Shown in pieces: positions 9,155 to 17,400 of a DNA stretch of 46,662 nucleotides. The notes under the pieces were generated by a model. The model was not told the origin of the DNA. It saw only the letters and a list, made by a program, of their open reading frames with translations, and did not search any database. Every line of letters starts with the position of its first letter. Positions within the stretch are counted from its first letter, which is position 1. The translations under genes and the position numbers were made by a program. Source of the DNA: Candidatus Roizmanbacteria bacterium GW2011_GWC1_37_12 (GTDB taxonomy: Bacteria; Patescibacteriota; Microgenomatia; UBA1406; GWC2-37-13). The stretch is taken from assembly GCA_000991135.1 (NCBI GenBank), contig LBST01000006.1, forward strand, positions 1 to 46,662, given 5' to 3'.

Positions 9155-10096
9155 TTAAGGGAAGATCCAAGCAGCGTAAGAAAAACCTAGATATAGAGTA
9201 ATTCCTATAGTTAATAACCAAAAATATTTTGGTTTGACTATTGCCAAAAACGGCATAATCCATGATAAATATTGGATAGAGAAATTGGTCGTAAAAACAA
9301 AAAAGAAAATCAAAAGATTAAAAGCTTCTTTAATAATATTTTTTTTATTTTTAATAAGAGAGTAGAGGAAAAAAACTATTAAAAATATTATCGTAGAAAG
9401 TTTCTGCCATCTCAACCGCCAATCACCCAATAAGGCCCATATTCCCCATATGCCCCATAACCCCTGATAACTGATAAGCGTCTTTCCGATGTCTAGAAAA
9501 GACGCCTTGAATAATAAGATGTATATAATAATCGACAACAGAGGAAAAACTGGAATCAAAAGAATCAGTTTTTTATTTTTTAATCGCTTATATAGGCTGA
9601 TGATAAATAACAACGGCCAGGTCTTAATCATTACCGCCAAAGAAAAAACTAAGATCGAAAAGGCCCCTTTTTTCACTTTAATTAAATAAAGTGAGTAAAG
9701 CAGAAAAAACAAAGGAATCGCATCGAACTGCCCATGTAAACAAAAGATCAAAATTGAAACCGGATTAACTGCGTATAAGAAAGAGGCTTTAAGATTTTTT
9801 TTTGACAAAAGATAAACCAGATAAAGATTTCCCAGATCAAATATAATATTTATAATTTTTATAATTATTATGGCGTTTATTTTAGATTGTCCAAACCAGT
9901 ACGATATCGCCTCGAGATAAAGAAAAAAAGGAAAATACGGATGGTGAAGATTTGCTACTTTTGGATAGATATTAATTCCTTTTAAGGTTAACTCTCCGAC
10001 TTGAAGATACGATTGTAAATCATAGTTATCGACATTACGAAATAAAAAGATTCCTAATAAACGAAGAATCAATGCTAAAAAAATAATTTTCTTCAC
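9155..10096 (-). CDS. GT-C fold membrane glycosyltransferase
   Basis: A 313-residue polytopic membrane protein with about eight to ten hydrophobic segments. The first extracytoplasmic loop carries an acidic pair (Asp23 and Asp26 in NVDNYDLQSY), as in GT-C transferases that use polyprenyl-phosphate sugars. The loop motif FCLHGQFDAIPLFFLL is typical of mannosyl- and glucosyl-transferases of the GT87 or Alg/PIG-M type. The protein is shorter than most GT-C enzymes. It probably adds a sugar to a lipid- or protein-linked glycan at the outer membrane face; the donor and acceptor are unknown. The start is a GTG at 10096. It follows tRNA-Val and has its own promoter carrying the dispersed upstream element. 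Confidence 0.75.
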   Translation of the reverse strand: MKKIIFLALILRLLGIFLFRNVDNYDLQSYLQVGELTLKGINIYPKVANLHHPYFPFFLYLEAISYWFGQSKINAIIIIKIINIIFDLGNLYLVYLLSKKNLKASFLYAVNPVSILIFCLHGQFDAIPLFFLLYSLYLIKVKKGAFSILVFSLAVMIKTWPLLFIISLYKRLKNKKLILLIPVFPLLSIIIYILLFKASFLDIGKTLISYQGLWGIWGIWALLGDWRLRWQKLSTIIFLIVFFLYSLIKNKKNIIKEAFNLLIFFFVFTTNFSIQYLSWIMPFLAIVKPKYFWLLTIGITLYLGFSYAAWIFP

Positions 10097-10127
10097 TCAT
10101 CTTTATAAACTTTATAACTTAATGAAC

Positions 10128-10156
10128 TTTATAAACTATGTAAGATTGTTTGTCAG
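10128..10156 (-). promoter_or_regulatory. Promoter of the glycosyltransferase gene
   Basis: On the minus strand CTGACA (10156-10151), a 17-base spacer and TATAAA (10133-10128) lie about 31 bases upstream of the GTG start. The -35 is directly preceded by the dispersed element TTTGTAGCATATAGTC. Confidence 0.6.
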
Positions 10157-10220
10157 TAGACTATATGCTACAAAGAGAGGTTTTTAGATTGTTAGGAAAG
10201 TAAAATTTTCTCGATATGCC
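10151..10220 (-). repeat. Dispersed two-part promoter element, copy 1
   Basis: On the minus strand GGCATATCGA (10220-10211) is followed after exactly 36 bases by TTTGTAGCATATAGTC (10174-10159) and then the -35 box. The same two parts with the same 36-base gap occur upstream of both TrpR-like genes. This copy also shares AACAATCTAAAA, at the same distance from the second part, with the copy near 39.15 kb. Confidence 0.7.
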
Positions 10221-10230
10221 ACACGTGAAG

Positions 10231-10302
10231 TGGATCGTGTAGGATTTGAACCTACGACCCCTTCGATGTGAACGAAGTGCTCTACCACTGAGCTAACGAT
10301 CC
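10231..10302 (-). tRNA. tRNA-Val, anticodon CAC
   Basis: A full 72-base cloverleaf on the minus strand. The acceptor GGATCGT pairs with ACGATCC, the D-arm has GCTC/GAGC, the anticodon stem CTTCG/CGAAG encloses the loop TTCACAT (anticodon CAC, reading GUG), and the T-arm is GTAGG/CCTAC around TTCAAAT. The discriminator is A and no CCA is encoded, so CCA must be added after transcription. A TATAAT-like sequence lies just upstream. Confidence 0.97.
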
Positions 10303-10331
10303 TCTTTATAATGTATATTATATATAATCTC

Positions 10332-10360
10332 TTGTTTTTTAGCTCTGATTTCCTTACAAT
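10332..10360 (+). promoter_or_regulatory. Promoter of lepB, apparently leaderless
   Basis: TTGTTT, a 17-base spacer and TACAAT end 8 bases before the lepB ATG, so transcription would begin at or next to the start codon. Confidence 0.6.
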
Positions 10361-10368
10361 AAAAAACT

Positions 10369-10941
10369 ATGCTGAAAAGCTTAAAAGCCGTTATAGATTT
10401 TGTCATGGATATCCTTGAGACGGTGGTTTTCATCGGATCGATGTTTATCGTTGTCTACCTTTTCATCCTTACGCCAAACCAAATCAAAGGCGCTTCGATG
10501 GAGCCGACTTTCCAATCAGGTGAATATATCTTGACAAGCCGTATTACCTATAAATTCAGAAAAATGGTTAGGGGAGACGTAGTTGTCTTCAAGTCGCCCA
10601 AAAACCCTGATATAGAATATATTAAAAGAGTCATCGGTCTCCCCGGCGATATCGTGACCATCACCGACGGCAGTGTCACCGTCAATAATAATTTGCTGGA
10701 GGAAAAATATATCTCTGCCAAAACCAATCTCTGGGAAGGCGGCTGTATTAAAGATGGAATTTCTTATACGATACCATTTGACGAAGTTTTTGTCATGGGG
10801 GATAACCGTCCCCGGTCGTCTGACTCAAGAGAGTTTTGCTCTGTCCCTGTACAAAGCCTGATCGGCCAAGTCTTTTATCGCTATTTTCCCGCAAACAAGG
10901 TCGGGAAGATCGCAAATCCCCTTCCCCGCTCTATTCGCTAA
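10369..10941 (+). CDS. lepB: Signal peptidase I
   Basis: A 190-residue type I signal peptidase, which removes signal peptides from Sec-exported proteins at the outer face of the membrane. One N-terminal helix (about 13-35) anchors it. The catalytic serine is Ser43 in KGASMEPTF and the general-base lysine is Lys86 in EYIKRVIGLPGD. The conserved box MGDNRPRSSDSR lies at 143-154. The length is normal for the short bacterial form. The start follows the promoter by 8 bases with no Shine-Dalgarno site. The 3' end overlaps the convergent ParB-like gene by 11 bases. The signal peptides of the giant surface protein and the protease are plausible substrates. Confidence 0.95.
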   Translation: MLKSLKAVIDFVMDILETVVFIGSMFIVVYLFILTPNQIKGASMEPTFQSGEYILTSRITYKFRKMVRGDVVVFKSPKNPDIEYIKRVIGLPGDIVTITDGSVTVNNNLLEEKYISAKTNLWEGGCIKDGISYTIPFDEVFVMGDNRPRSSDSREFCSVPVQSLIGQVFYRYFPANKVGKIANPLPRSIR

Positions 10942-11461
10942 TTGACCGTTCCAATTCTTTCACAAATTTAGTTGTCTTCTCTAAGTTCCCTTTTATTTCA
11001 AAAATAATCTTTGCTCTCATTCTAGTTTGACTGATATTTACTTCAAGATCTGGATATTTTTTTTCAAAATTTTCTATCAATTCCCTTTTGTCTTTGACTT
11101 TAAGATAGCTTCCTTTAGTTTTTATTTCGTACAGAACTTCTCTTATCAACTCTTCTGTTTGCCTGATTGTTAAATTATCAGTCAAAACTTTTTCATAAAT
11201 TTCTATTAATTTTTTTTTATCTTTTATTCTTGAAAGAAGAAAGAGATGGCTAATATTAACCAATTTAGAATAATAGCCGTCGACGATTATCTCTGACAAA
11301 CTATTCAGCCTGTTTAAATGACAGATATAAGAAGAAGTCAGATCTAGTTTTTTGGCAAGATCGATCACTTTGAAATTTTTTTCCCTTAAAAGATAGCGAA
11401 TTAGTTTAGCCTTGGCAAAAACGTCTGTTTCATTTTTTATCTTCTCAATCGTCTCATCCAT
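10931..11461 (-). CDS. Orphan ParB-type HTH DNA-binding protein
   Basis: A 176-residue protein. Residues 30-115 match the central HTH domain of ParB/Spo0J/KorB: VIDLAKKLDLTSSYICHLNR as the recognition HTH, then LSEIIVDGYYSKLVNISHL, then DNLTIRQTEELIREV, which corresponds to the usual LSVRQTE element. The N-terminal CTP-binding/nuclease domain of ParB, with its GERR box, is missing, and there is no parA nearby. The C-terminal 60 residues are charged and may form a dimerisation or tail domain. It may be a nucleoid-associated or regulatory protein derived from ParB; the DNA target is unknown. It lies just downstream of the YCII gene on the same strand (gap 16 bases) and may be cotranscribed with it. 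Confidence 0.7.
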   Translation of the reverse strand: MDETIEKIKNETDVFAKAKLIRYLLREKNFKVIDLAKKLDLTSSYICHLNRLNSLSEIIVDGYYSKLVNISHLFLLSRIKDKKKLIEIYEKVLTDNLTIRQTEELIREVLYEIKTKGSYLKVKDKRELIENFEKKYPDLEVNISQTRMRAKIIFEIKGNLEKTTKFVKELERSISE

Positions 11462-11477
11462 GAAGATATTTTACAAG

Positions 11478-11819
11478 TTATTTACTAATTTTGCTTCTTT
11501 CTTCAAAGAAAGATTGGGGTCGATTAAATTTCCAAGGCCTTTTGACATTGCATTTATAAACTTCAATTGTTTGCCAGACTTTATTAAATACGTAAGGTTC
11601 TTTTTTAAGCCATTCTTTTAATTCTTTTTCTGATGGAAAATCCATTACTGCCATTGATCCAATCATTTTACCGTTATCATCCAACATCACAGATCCATAC
11701 CATCGTTCACCTGACGCCTCCATCTCATCGCCTAATTTTAAATGCGCCTCCCTCGCAACCGTTCTTCTCTCTATCGCCTTCTCATCTTTTCCATCTTTAC
11801 CAATAACAATAAATTGCAT
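11478..11819 (-). CDS. YCII-related domain protein
   Basis: A 113-residue cytoplasmic protein resembling the YciI/YCII family. Features are a short beta start (MQFIVIGKDG), His26 in AREAHLKLGDEM, the pattern GERWYGSVMLDDNGKMIGSM, and a C-terminal WLKKEPYVFNKVWQTIEVY that corresponds to the usual DPF...G...EI end of the ferredoxin-like fold. Functions in this family are poorly known; some members are dimeric enzymes acting on small cyclic compounds. The extra C-terminal tail (from about residue 92) is rich in Arg, Lys and Phe. A palindrome matching the neighbouring TrpR-like repressor's operators lies about 180 bases upstream and may control it (inference). Confidence 0.6.
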   Translation of the reverse strand: MQFIVIGKDGKDEKAIERRTVAREAHLKLGDEMEASGERWYGSVMLDDNGKMIGSMAVMDFPSEKELKEWLKKEPYVFNKVWQTIEVYKCNVKRPWKFNRPQSFFEERSKISK

Positions 11820-12050
11820 AAACCTATTATACCTATCTTACTCCTGTTTGAAGTCCGAAAGGACGAAAAAGCGGATTAGATCACTGGAAATATAATTACT
11901 AAATTTCCAGTGTAAAGGGTTTATACTGTAAATTGCTTTGGCAACATGTATGGATACTGAAACAACAATGCACAAACCTGAGTTGTTTTAGTATATAATC
12001 CACTTTAATTAATTAAAGTGGATAGCTTGAGTTTTTTTTTGATTTTTTAA
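11820..12050. other. Intergenic region with hairpins and a palindrome
   Basis: No gene is visible. The region holds a perfect 10-base stem (11882-11891 with 11903-11912, CACTGGAAAT / ATTTCCAGTG), a small GTCC-GAAA-GGAC hairpin near 11853, a TATAAT sequence at 11994-11999 on the plus strand, and a 26-base palindrome at 11998-12023. Neither hairpin is followed by a clean T-run, so a terminator is not supported. Confidence 0.6.
11998..12023. promoter_or_regulatory. Palindromic operator downstream of the first TrpR-like gene
   Basis: A perfect 26-base palindrome with half-site ATCCACTTTAATT. It shares the core CTTTAATTAATTAAAG with two further sites around the same gene. It begins inside a plus-strand TATAAT. 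It is probably a binding site of the TrpR-like protein encoded at 12051-12488. Confidence 0.75.
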
Positions 12051-12488
12051 TTAAAATCCTCTGGCTTTTCGTTTTTCATAGTCAATTTTTTGTCTCCATG
12101 CCGATTTCCAATTGACCCCGTAGGTACCAGGACCCCTTAAATCAAGGTAAAGCTTTTCTAAAAAATCTTTTACTTTTTCATTACCAACAATTCCTTTTAA
12201 GGCATTTTTAATAGCTTTGCCTTTTAACATAATCGAATGAAATTTAGCGATTGTTGTTGAGGAAACCTTGAGTACGTCTGAAATATTTGAATAGTCAATC
12301 TTTTTCATAAGTAAATAAATTATTGCTACTCTTTTAGCAATCATTATCCTTTCTGTTGGAGATAAGAGTTCGTTTATTATTGAAGAGAATTCCTCTTCTT
12401 CATCCATACAATTAACTACCTCAAACATTAAATAATAAAGTTTCTCTAAAACCGCATCCTCAACCGGGAAACGGGAAATTCTAGTCAT
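12051..12488 (-). CDS. TrpR-superfamily (YerC-like) repressor, paralog 1
   Basis: A 145-residue all-helical DNA-binding protein. The core LLSPTERIMIAKRVAIIYLLMKK followed by the HTH IDYSNISDVLKVSSTTIAKF is the Trp-repressor/YerC fold. A tail ending in a WKSAW motif and KRKARGF extends past the usual TrpR end. The ATG at 12488 is preferred over the GTG at 12497. The second paralog aligns from this Met (M.R.SRF), and the -10 box would overlap the upstream codons. Perfect or near-perfect palindromes lie upstream and downstream, one across its own -10 region, so autorepression is likely. The ligand is unknown; no tryptophan genes are nearby. Confidence 0.85.
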   Translation of the reverse strand: MTRISRFPVEDAVLEKLYYLMFEVVNCMDEEEEFSSIINELLSPTERIMIAKRVAIIYLLMKKIDYSNISDVLKVSSTTIAKFHSIMLKGKAIKNALKGIVGNEKVKDFLEKLYLDLRGPGTYGVNWKSAWRQKIDYEKRKARGF

Positions 12489-12493
12489 ATAAG

Positions 12494-12515
12494 TCACTTT
12501 ATTTAATTAAAGAGA
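12494..12515. promoter_or_regulatory. Operator overlapping the TrpR-like gene 1 promoter
   Basis: The sequence CTTTATTTAATTAAAG (12497-12512) differs by one base from the perfect core of the two flanking palindromes. It covers the -10 box and much of the spacer, so a bound repressor would block RNA polymerase. Confidence 0.7.
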
Positions 12516-12525
12516 GACTTGTCAA
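12496..12525 (-). promoter_or_regulatory. Promoter of TrpR-like gene 1, apparently leaderless
   Basis: On the minus strand TTGACA (12525-12520), an 18-base spacer and TAAAGT (12501-12496) end 7 bases before the ATG at 12488. Confidence 0.6.
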
Positions 12526-12589
12526 GGGACTATACGCTACAAAAGTATTGATTTATACTGTCATATCAAATTATTTACTTCGATATGCC
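12520..12589 (-). repeat. Dispersed two-part promoter element, copy 2
   Basis: On the minus strand GGCATATCGA (12589-12580), then exactly 36 bases, then TTTGTAGCGTATAGTC (12543-12528), then CC and the TTGACA -35. Both parts and the gap match the copy upstream of the glycosyltransferase gene. Confidence 0.7.
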
Positions 12590-12594
12590 ACTAA

Positions 12595-12616
12595 CTACTT
12601 TAATTAATTAAAGTAG
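12595..12616. promoter_or_regulatory. Distal palindromic operator upstream of TrpR-like gene 1
   Basis: A perfect 22-base palindrome with half-site CTACTTTAATT. It contains the same 16-base core as the palindrome at 11998-12023. It lies about 100 bases upstream of the gene, between it and rpmA. Confidence 0.75.
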
Positions 12617-12679
12617 ATAATTTAGGTAGAATTATAAATAAGTGCCTCTTAACAATAAGAAATAATAAAATGGAAGATT

Positions 12680-12925
12680 TTATATGACACTTACGTAGGC
12701 TTCGCCCTGTTTTTGAAAGAATTTCACGGTACCTTTCTTTAGAGCCATGATTGTAAAATCACGCCCCAGCATCGTTCCTGGCCCGGCGTTAACCTTGCTT
12801 CCTCTTTGGCGAATAATTATGTTGCCTGGAATGACAACGCTGCCGCCATAGACCTTGACCCCCAGCCTTTTTGACCTTGAGTCTCGATTTCCTTTAACTG
12901 TCTTTTGAGCTTTTGTATGTGCCAT
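12680..12925 (-). CDS. rpmA: 50S ribosomal protein L27
   Basis: An 81-residue L27, a component of the large ribosomal subunit near the peptidyl-transferase centre. The family core is clear: RDSRSKRLGVKVYGG, GNIIIRQRGSKVNAG and GMLGRDFTIMAL-like GTMLGRDFTIMAL. The N-terminus (MAHTKAQK) is the mature type without a cleaved leader. It follows rplU by 6 bases in the usual rplU-rpmA order and shares its promoter. Confidence 0.97.
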   Translation of the reverse strand: MAHTKAQKTVKGNRDSRSKRLGVKVYGGSVVIPGNIIIRQRGSKVNAGPGTMLGRDFTIMALKKGTVKFFQKQGEAYVSVI

Positions 12926-12931
12926 AGCGGG

Positions 12932-13243
12932 TTAAATTTTAATAATTCTTAATGTTGTTAAAAACGGTCTAAATCCTCTTACTTTTCTATATCTAACTTT
13001 AGCCTTAAATCTCGCCACTCTAATTTTATCACCTTTTGAATGAGAAATGACTTCGGCCTGGACTTTTTTAGCTAAATCGGGCATTCCTAAATCGACTGTT
13101 TTCCCTTCTTCGTCAAAAGTCATCAAAGTTTCAAGCTCAATTTTTGATTTCTCTTTATCTCCTAAACGATCAACAATAACTTCTGATCCTTCTTTAACTA
13201 AGTACTGTTTTCCTCCGGTTTTAATTACTGCGAAAGTTGCCAT
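12932..13243 (-). CDS. rplU: 50S ribosomal protein L21
   Basis: A 103-residue L21, which binds 23S rRNA. It begins MATFAVIKTGGKQYLVKEG, the family's N-terminal signature, and ends with the basic RNA-binding part KVRYRKVRGFRPFLTTLRI. It is full length. It heads the rplU-rpmA operon. The ATG lies 8 bases after a TATAAT box with no Shine-Dalgarno site. Confidence 0.97.
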   Translation of the reverse strand: MATFAVIKTGGKQYLVKEGSEVIVDRLGDKEKSKIELETLMTFDEEGKTVDLGMPDLAKKVQAEVISHSKGDKIRVARFKAKVRYRKVRGFRPFLTTLRIIKI

Positions 13244-13251
13244 AAGTTTAA

Positions 13252-13279
13252 ATTATACCTTATTAAAAGCAATTTTCAA
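13252..13279 (-). promoter_or_regulatory. Promoter of rplU-rpmA, apparently leaderless
   Basis: On the minus strand TTGAAA (13279-13274), a 16-base spacer and TATAAT (13257-13252) end 8 bases before the rplU ATG. Confidence 0.65.
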
Positions 13280-13384
13280 TTTTAAATTTTCAATTTACAT
13301 TGAATTTTCAATCATCTAATTTTTATTTGATAATTGAAACATGGCAAATTTATTGAAAATCGTAAATTGCAAATGGAAAATTGT
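13262..13384. repeat. Degenerate AT-rich intergenic repeats between rplU and rodA
   Basis: Repeated variants of CAATTTTCAATTTTAAATTT and their complements (AATTGAAAATTG) fill this stretch, with the left and right parts partly complementary. No gene is visible. The same style of sequence occurs inside several coding regions in this window. Confidence 0.55.
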
Positions 13385-14416
13385 TTAAGGAAGCAAGGCA
13401 AACCCTATCAACAGCGCTAAAACCGACGAGCCTCCATAGGAAATAAACGGGAGAGCGACTCCGGCAACCGGCAGCAAACCCATATTCATTCCTACGTTAA
13501 CAAAAACCTGGAAAATCAAATAAGTCAAAAATCCAAGGCAAAAAAGAAACTTGCTTTTATTTCCTTCTCTTTTCTCAAAATAAAACTTGATCGTCCTTTT
13601 GGCAACATGATAAATCAGGAGGGAATAAAAAAATATCACCATCAAACCGCCAAAAAATCCAAACTGTTCAACAAGCGAAGCATAGGCAAAATCAGTCGTA
13701 TTCTCGGGCAGAAAATATAGACGAGATTGAGTTGCAAGTCCCAAACCGCGGCCCAAGAATTTTCCGCTGCCGATCGTTATTATCGATTGGATCATATTAT
13801 ACGCTGTTCCTTGGGTATCAAGCTGAGGATTAAAAAAACTCAAAATTCTTGCTTGTTGATAATCTTTCAAAACAAACCATCCTAGGGGTAGGAAAAACGC
13901 TATTAGAGCAAAAAAATATGTCAGATACTTCTTAGGTATATTTGAGAAAAAAACGACTATGAGATAAATGACAAAAAATGTAAAGGCATTGCCTAAATCA
14001 GGCTGTTTAAAGATAATAAAAAACGGTACTAAAAAATATAAAAAACTTTTTAAAAAAAGATTGGCATTATTTTTGAAAACATCCTCGCTCTCCAGATAAT
14101 GGGACAAAAAAAGAACAAAAAAAGGCTTAAAAAACTCGCTCGCCTGGAATCTGAAGAAATAAAAATCGAGCCACCTCCGGCTTCCCTTTACTTCAACACC
14201 GATAATATAAGTTATTACTAAAATCGCGATAAACAACCAATATAAAACCTTAGAGTTAGTTTGGAAAAAATGTCGCCCGATCGATTTAATCAAAAAGAAA
14301 GCAGCAAAACCCATAAAACAATAAATCAGCTGGCGAAAAAACAACCCTTGATCAAGGCCAAACAAATTAAATAGACCAAAAAAAGCAAGAAAAATTGAAG
14401 GAATGATTAGATTCAT
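13385..14416 (-). CDS. rodA: SEDS glycosyltransferase, RodA type
   Basis: A 343-residue polytopic SEDS protein, the peptidoglycan polymerase that works with a class B PBP in wall elongation. Family motifs include EVKGSRRWLDF, QPDLGNAFTF, GLGLATQSRLYFLPENTTDFAYA and the ending PVAGVALPFISYGGSS. Ten or so membrane segments are present. It starts at the ATG overlapping the last 4 bases of ileS. It is called RodA because a separate FtsW sits in the dcw cluster and because of the closer motif fit. No mreBCD genes are in the window, so its elongasome partners must be elsewhere or absent. Confidence 0.88.
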   Translation of the reverse strand: MNLIIPSIFLAFFGLFNLFGLDQGLFFRQLIYCFMGFAAFFLIKSIGRHFFQTNSKVLYWLFIAILVITYIIGVEVKGSRRWLDFYFFRFQASEFFKPFFVLFLSHYLESEDVFKNNANLFLKSFLYFLVPFFIIFKQPDLGNAFTFFVIYLIVVFFSNIPKKYLTYFFALIAFFLPLGWFVLKDYQQARILSFFNPQLDTQGTAYNMIQSIITIGSGKFLGRGLGLATQSRLYFLPENTTDFAYASLVEQFGFFGGLMVIFFYSLLIYHVAKRTIKFYFEKREGNKSKFLFCLGFLTYLIFQVFVNVGMNMGLLPVAGVALPFISYGGSSVLALLIGFALLP

Positions 14417-17400
14417 TTATTTTTTATCATCAGTCTTTTCCTAATCAATAAGGCGTCTTTGAAAAATTTTTCCGGAATTGCGAATTCAACGTAGTCTGTC
14501 GCCTTAAGACCCATTTCTTTACGTTTGATTTGTACGGATCTCATAAATTCTCTTAACTCTCCTTCTTTAATTAATTCTGGAGTTAAATTTGTATCAAATC
14601 CACCATAAAAACTTCCAATTTTTAGATTTTCCCTCTGTTGAAACTCTTGAAAAATAAGATTTTTAACATTAAGTTCTTGTTTTATAATTTCTTCATAGAC
14701 TTTAATATTTATTGAGTCTTTAAAACTAAAATTCTTTGGCAATTCTAATGTAAATGATAATAAAGGCTGTCTTATTTTTATTTTATTGAGCTTTTTTTCC
14801 TCTATTCTAACGCTGTGCCCGAATTCACAAATCTTTCTTGTCAAAATCATGTCCTCTTCAAGGTTTTTGTCAATTAATTTTTTGCTAGTGTTTGGCCAAG
14901 TTTCAAGATGAACCGATTCCTTTCCTGTTAAATTAACGTACATCTCCTCGCTAATAAACGGCATAAAAGGAGAAAGAACAATCGATAGATTGACTAAAAC
15001 ATAATAAAGAGTCGAATAAAAAGCTTCTTTGTCAGTTTTATTTTCAGAATTTAGCCAAACCCTATCCCGACTTCTCCGGATATACCAAGTGGAAAGATCG
15101 GAAACAAATTTTTCAATTTCTAAGGCAGAATCCTTAGCATTGAACTCTTTAAGATTTTTTTCTACCAGCGTTACTAAACTAACAAATCTACTTAATATCC
15201 ACTTATCAAGAATATTTTTTGATTCTTGTACGGAACGCGTATATGCGTTCCCTACTTTAAATTTATCTAAATTCGCATACTCCACAAAAAACTTATATAT
15301 ATTCCAAAGCATTAAATAAAACTGCCTTCTTACTTCATCAGCTTTTCTGTAACCAAAAAGCAAATTATCAGCCGGATTCTGACGGCTATACATCCATCTC
15401 ATTACGTCGACGCCAATTTTATCAGCCCCCTCGTTAAACTCGATCGCATTTCCCCAGCTTTTGTGCATCGGACGGCCATCTTCTCCTGTAAGAGTTCCAA
15501 AACCTAGTACTCGTTTAAACGGTGGTTCGTTTTCTAAAACAGTCGATTCTGCGATTAAAGCATAAAACCAGTTCTTGAACTGGCCGGGAAAAGACTCGGT
15601 GATAAAATCAGCCGGAAACCAATTTCTCCACTCTTTTTTGTTTTTTGTATATAAAGGTTCGCCCTGATTATTTTCTGCAATTGTCGAATAAGCAACAATT
15701 CCTGCATCAAGCCAGGGATTGCCGACGTCATTAATCCGTGAAACCGGCTTTCCACAATTGACGCATTTTATCTTTACTTCGTCAATGTATGGTTTATGAG
15801 GCGTATGACCTTCGAATTTATCCCAACCGGAAATTGATTTTTTCTTTAATTCTTCTTTTGACCCGATGACTTCAAAATTTTTACAACTTTCGCATTCATA
15901 GATCGGTAGAGCTAATCCCCAATACCGATTCTTTTTGGAAATCAACCAATCGTGCATGTTCTTTAGCCAATCCAGCTCTCGATCCAATCCAAACTCCGGC
16001 ATCCATTTTATTTTCTTTGCCACCTCCATCATTCTTTCCCTTAATGTAGACTTTTGACTTCGCGATGGTAAATCCATCGCGATGTACCACTCATCCTCGA
16101 CTTTCCAGACGAGTTCGGCTTTGCATCTCCAGCACGCCGGGTATCTGTGCTTGTATGAAAAAATATTAAAAACACAGTCATTGCCTTTTTTATGTTCTTC
16201 TTTCAAAAAATTAAGGATTATTTCTGGATGTTTCTTTGCATTTTTCCCAGACAAAAATCCTAATCCAGGTAAATAATCAGCATTATCAGAAATTACTGGA
16301 ATCATCGGTAATCCTAGTTTTTTTCCTAAAAGAAAGTCCTCTGTTCCTGCAGAAACTGCTGTATGGACTAAGCCTGTTCCTTCAGTATTAGAAATAGGCA
16401 TAATAAGTGGATCGGTTGGAATTACTTTATGAAATTTTTCAGGCTTTTTTTCAGCTGTTTCTTTTACGGCTGGTAAAATATCAAACGGCGAACTATATTT
16501 TAGACCAACAAGCTCTTTACCCTTTACTGTTTTAATGATTTTTTCATAACCTTGAGTAAAAACTTTATCAATTAAATCCTTCATTACCCAAAAATAAGAA
16601 TCTCTACTGACCTTTCCTTGCACTAAACAATAATCAGCCTTTTCATCAACGGCCACGGCAATATTAGCAGGAATTGTCCATGGTGTCGTTGTCCAGACAA
16701 GCAGTTTTTCTTTTATTTTTTGATTTTGAATTTTAGATTTATTTGAGATTTCGGATTTAGGATTTAGGATTTGGAACTCAAGAATTACCGATTCGTGTAC
16801 GAGTTCCTTATAGTCTTCTGTCAGCATCTCATGTTGAGAAATGGCAGTCTCGCACCTTGGGCACCAAGGTACAGATTCGCGGCCTTTATAAATCCAACCG
16901 TTATCATAGCATTTTCTCAAGAAAAGCCAGATCATGTAGTTGTTTTCGTCGCTCATCGTAAAGTACGAGTGATCCCAGTCGGCAAAATAACCAAGCCGTT
17001 TTGACTGTTCTGTCTGTATTCCGGAAAATTTCTTAACTCGGTCGCGGCAGAGGTCGACGAATTTGGCGATAGAAGCTTTTGCATCTCCGGGAACTAAGTT
17101 TTCAATGTCTTTTTTTGTTCTCAACCCCAATTCTTTCTCTACTTCGACTTCGACCCAAAGTCCCTGGCAGTCAAAACCGTTCTGAAATCGTTCTTGATAA
17201 CCTAAGAGGTTATAAAATTTCGGCCAAAGGTCTTTGTATGTCCTTCCCCAAGCGTGGTGAACTCCCATGGGATTGTTGGCAGTAATCGGCCCGTCGAGGA
17301 ATGAAAAATATATCTTAGATTTAATATTCTTATTCAAATATTTTTTGACGATTCCCCTTCCATACCAATGCTTCAACCACTTCTTCTCCATCTCGGGGAA

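Noticed and set aside
10231-10302. tRNA-Val as an integration site of a mobile element
   Set aside because: There is no integrase gene nearby and I see no repeat of the tRNA 3' end in the window.
11882-11912. The 10-base-stem hairpin as a rho-independent terminator
   Set aside because: Neither strand has a T-run directly after the stem.
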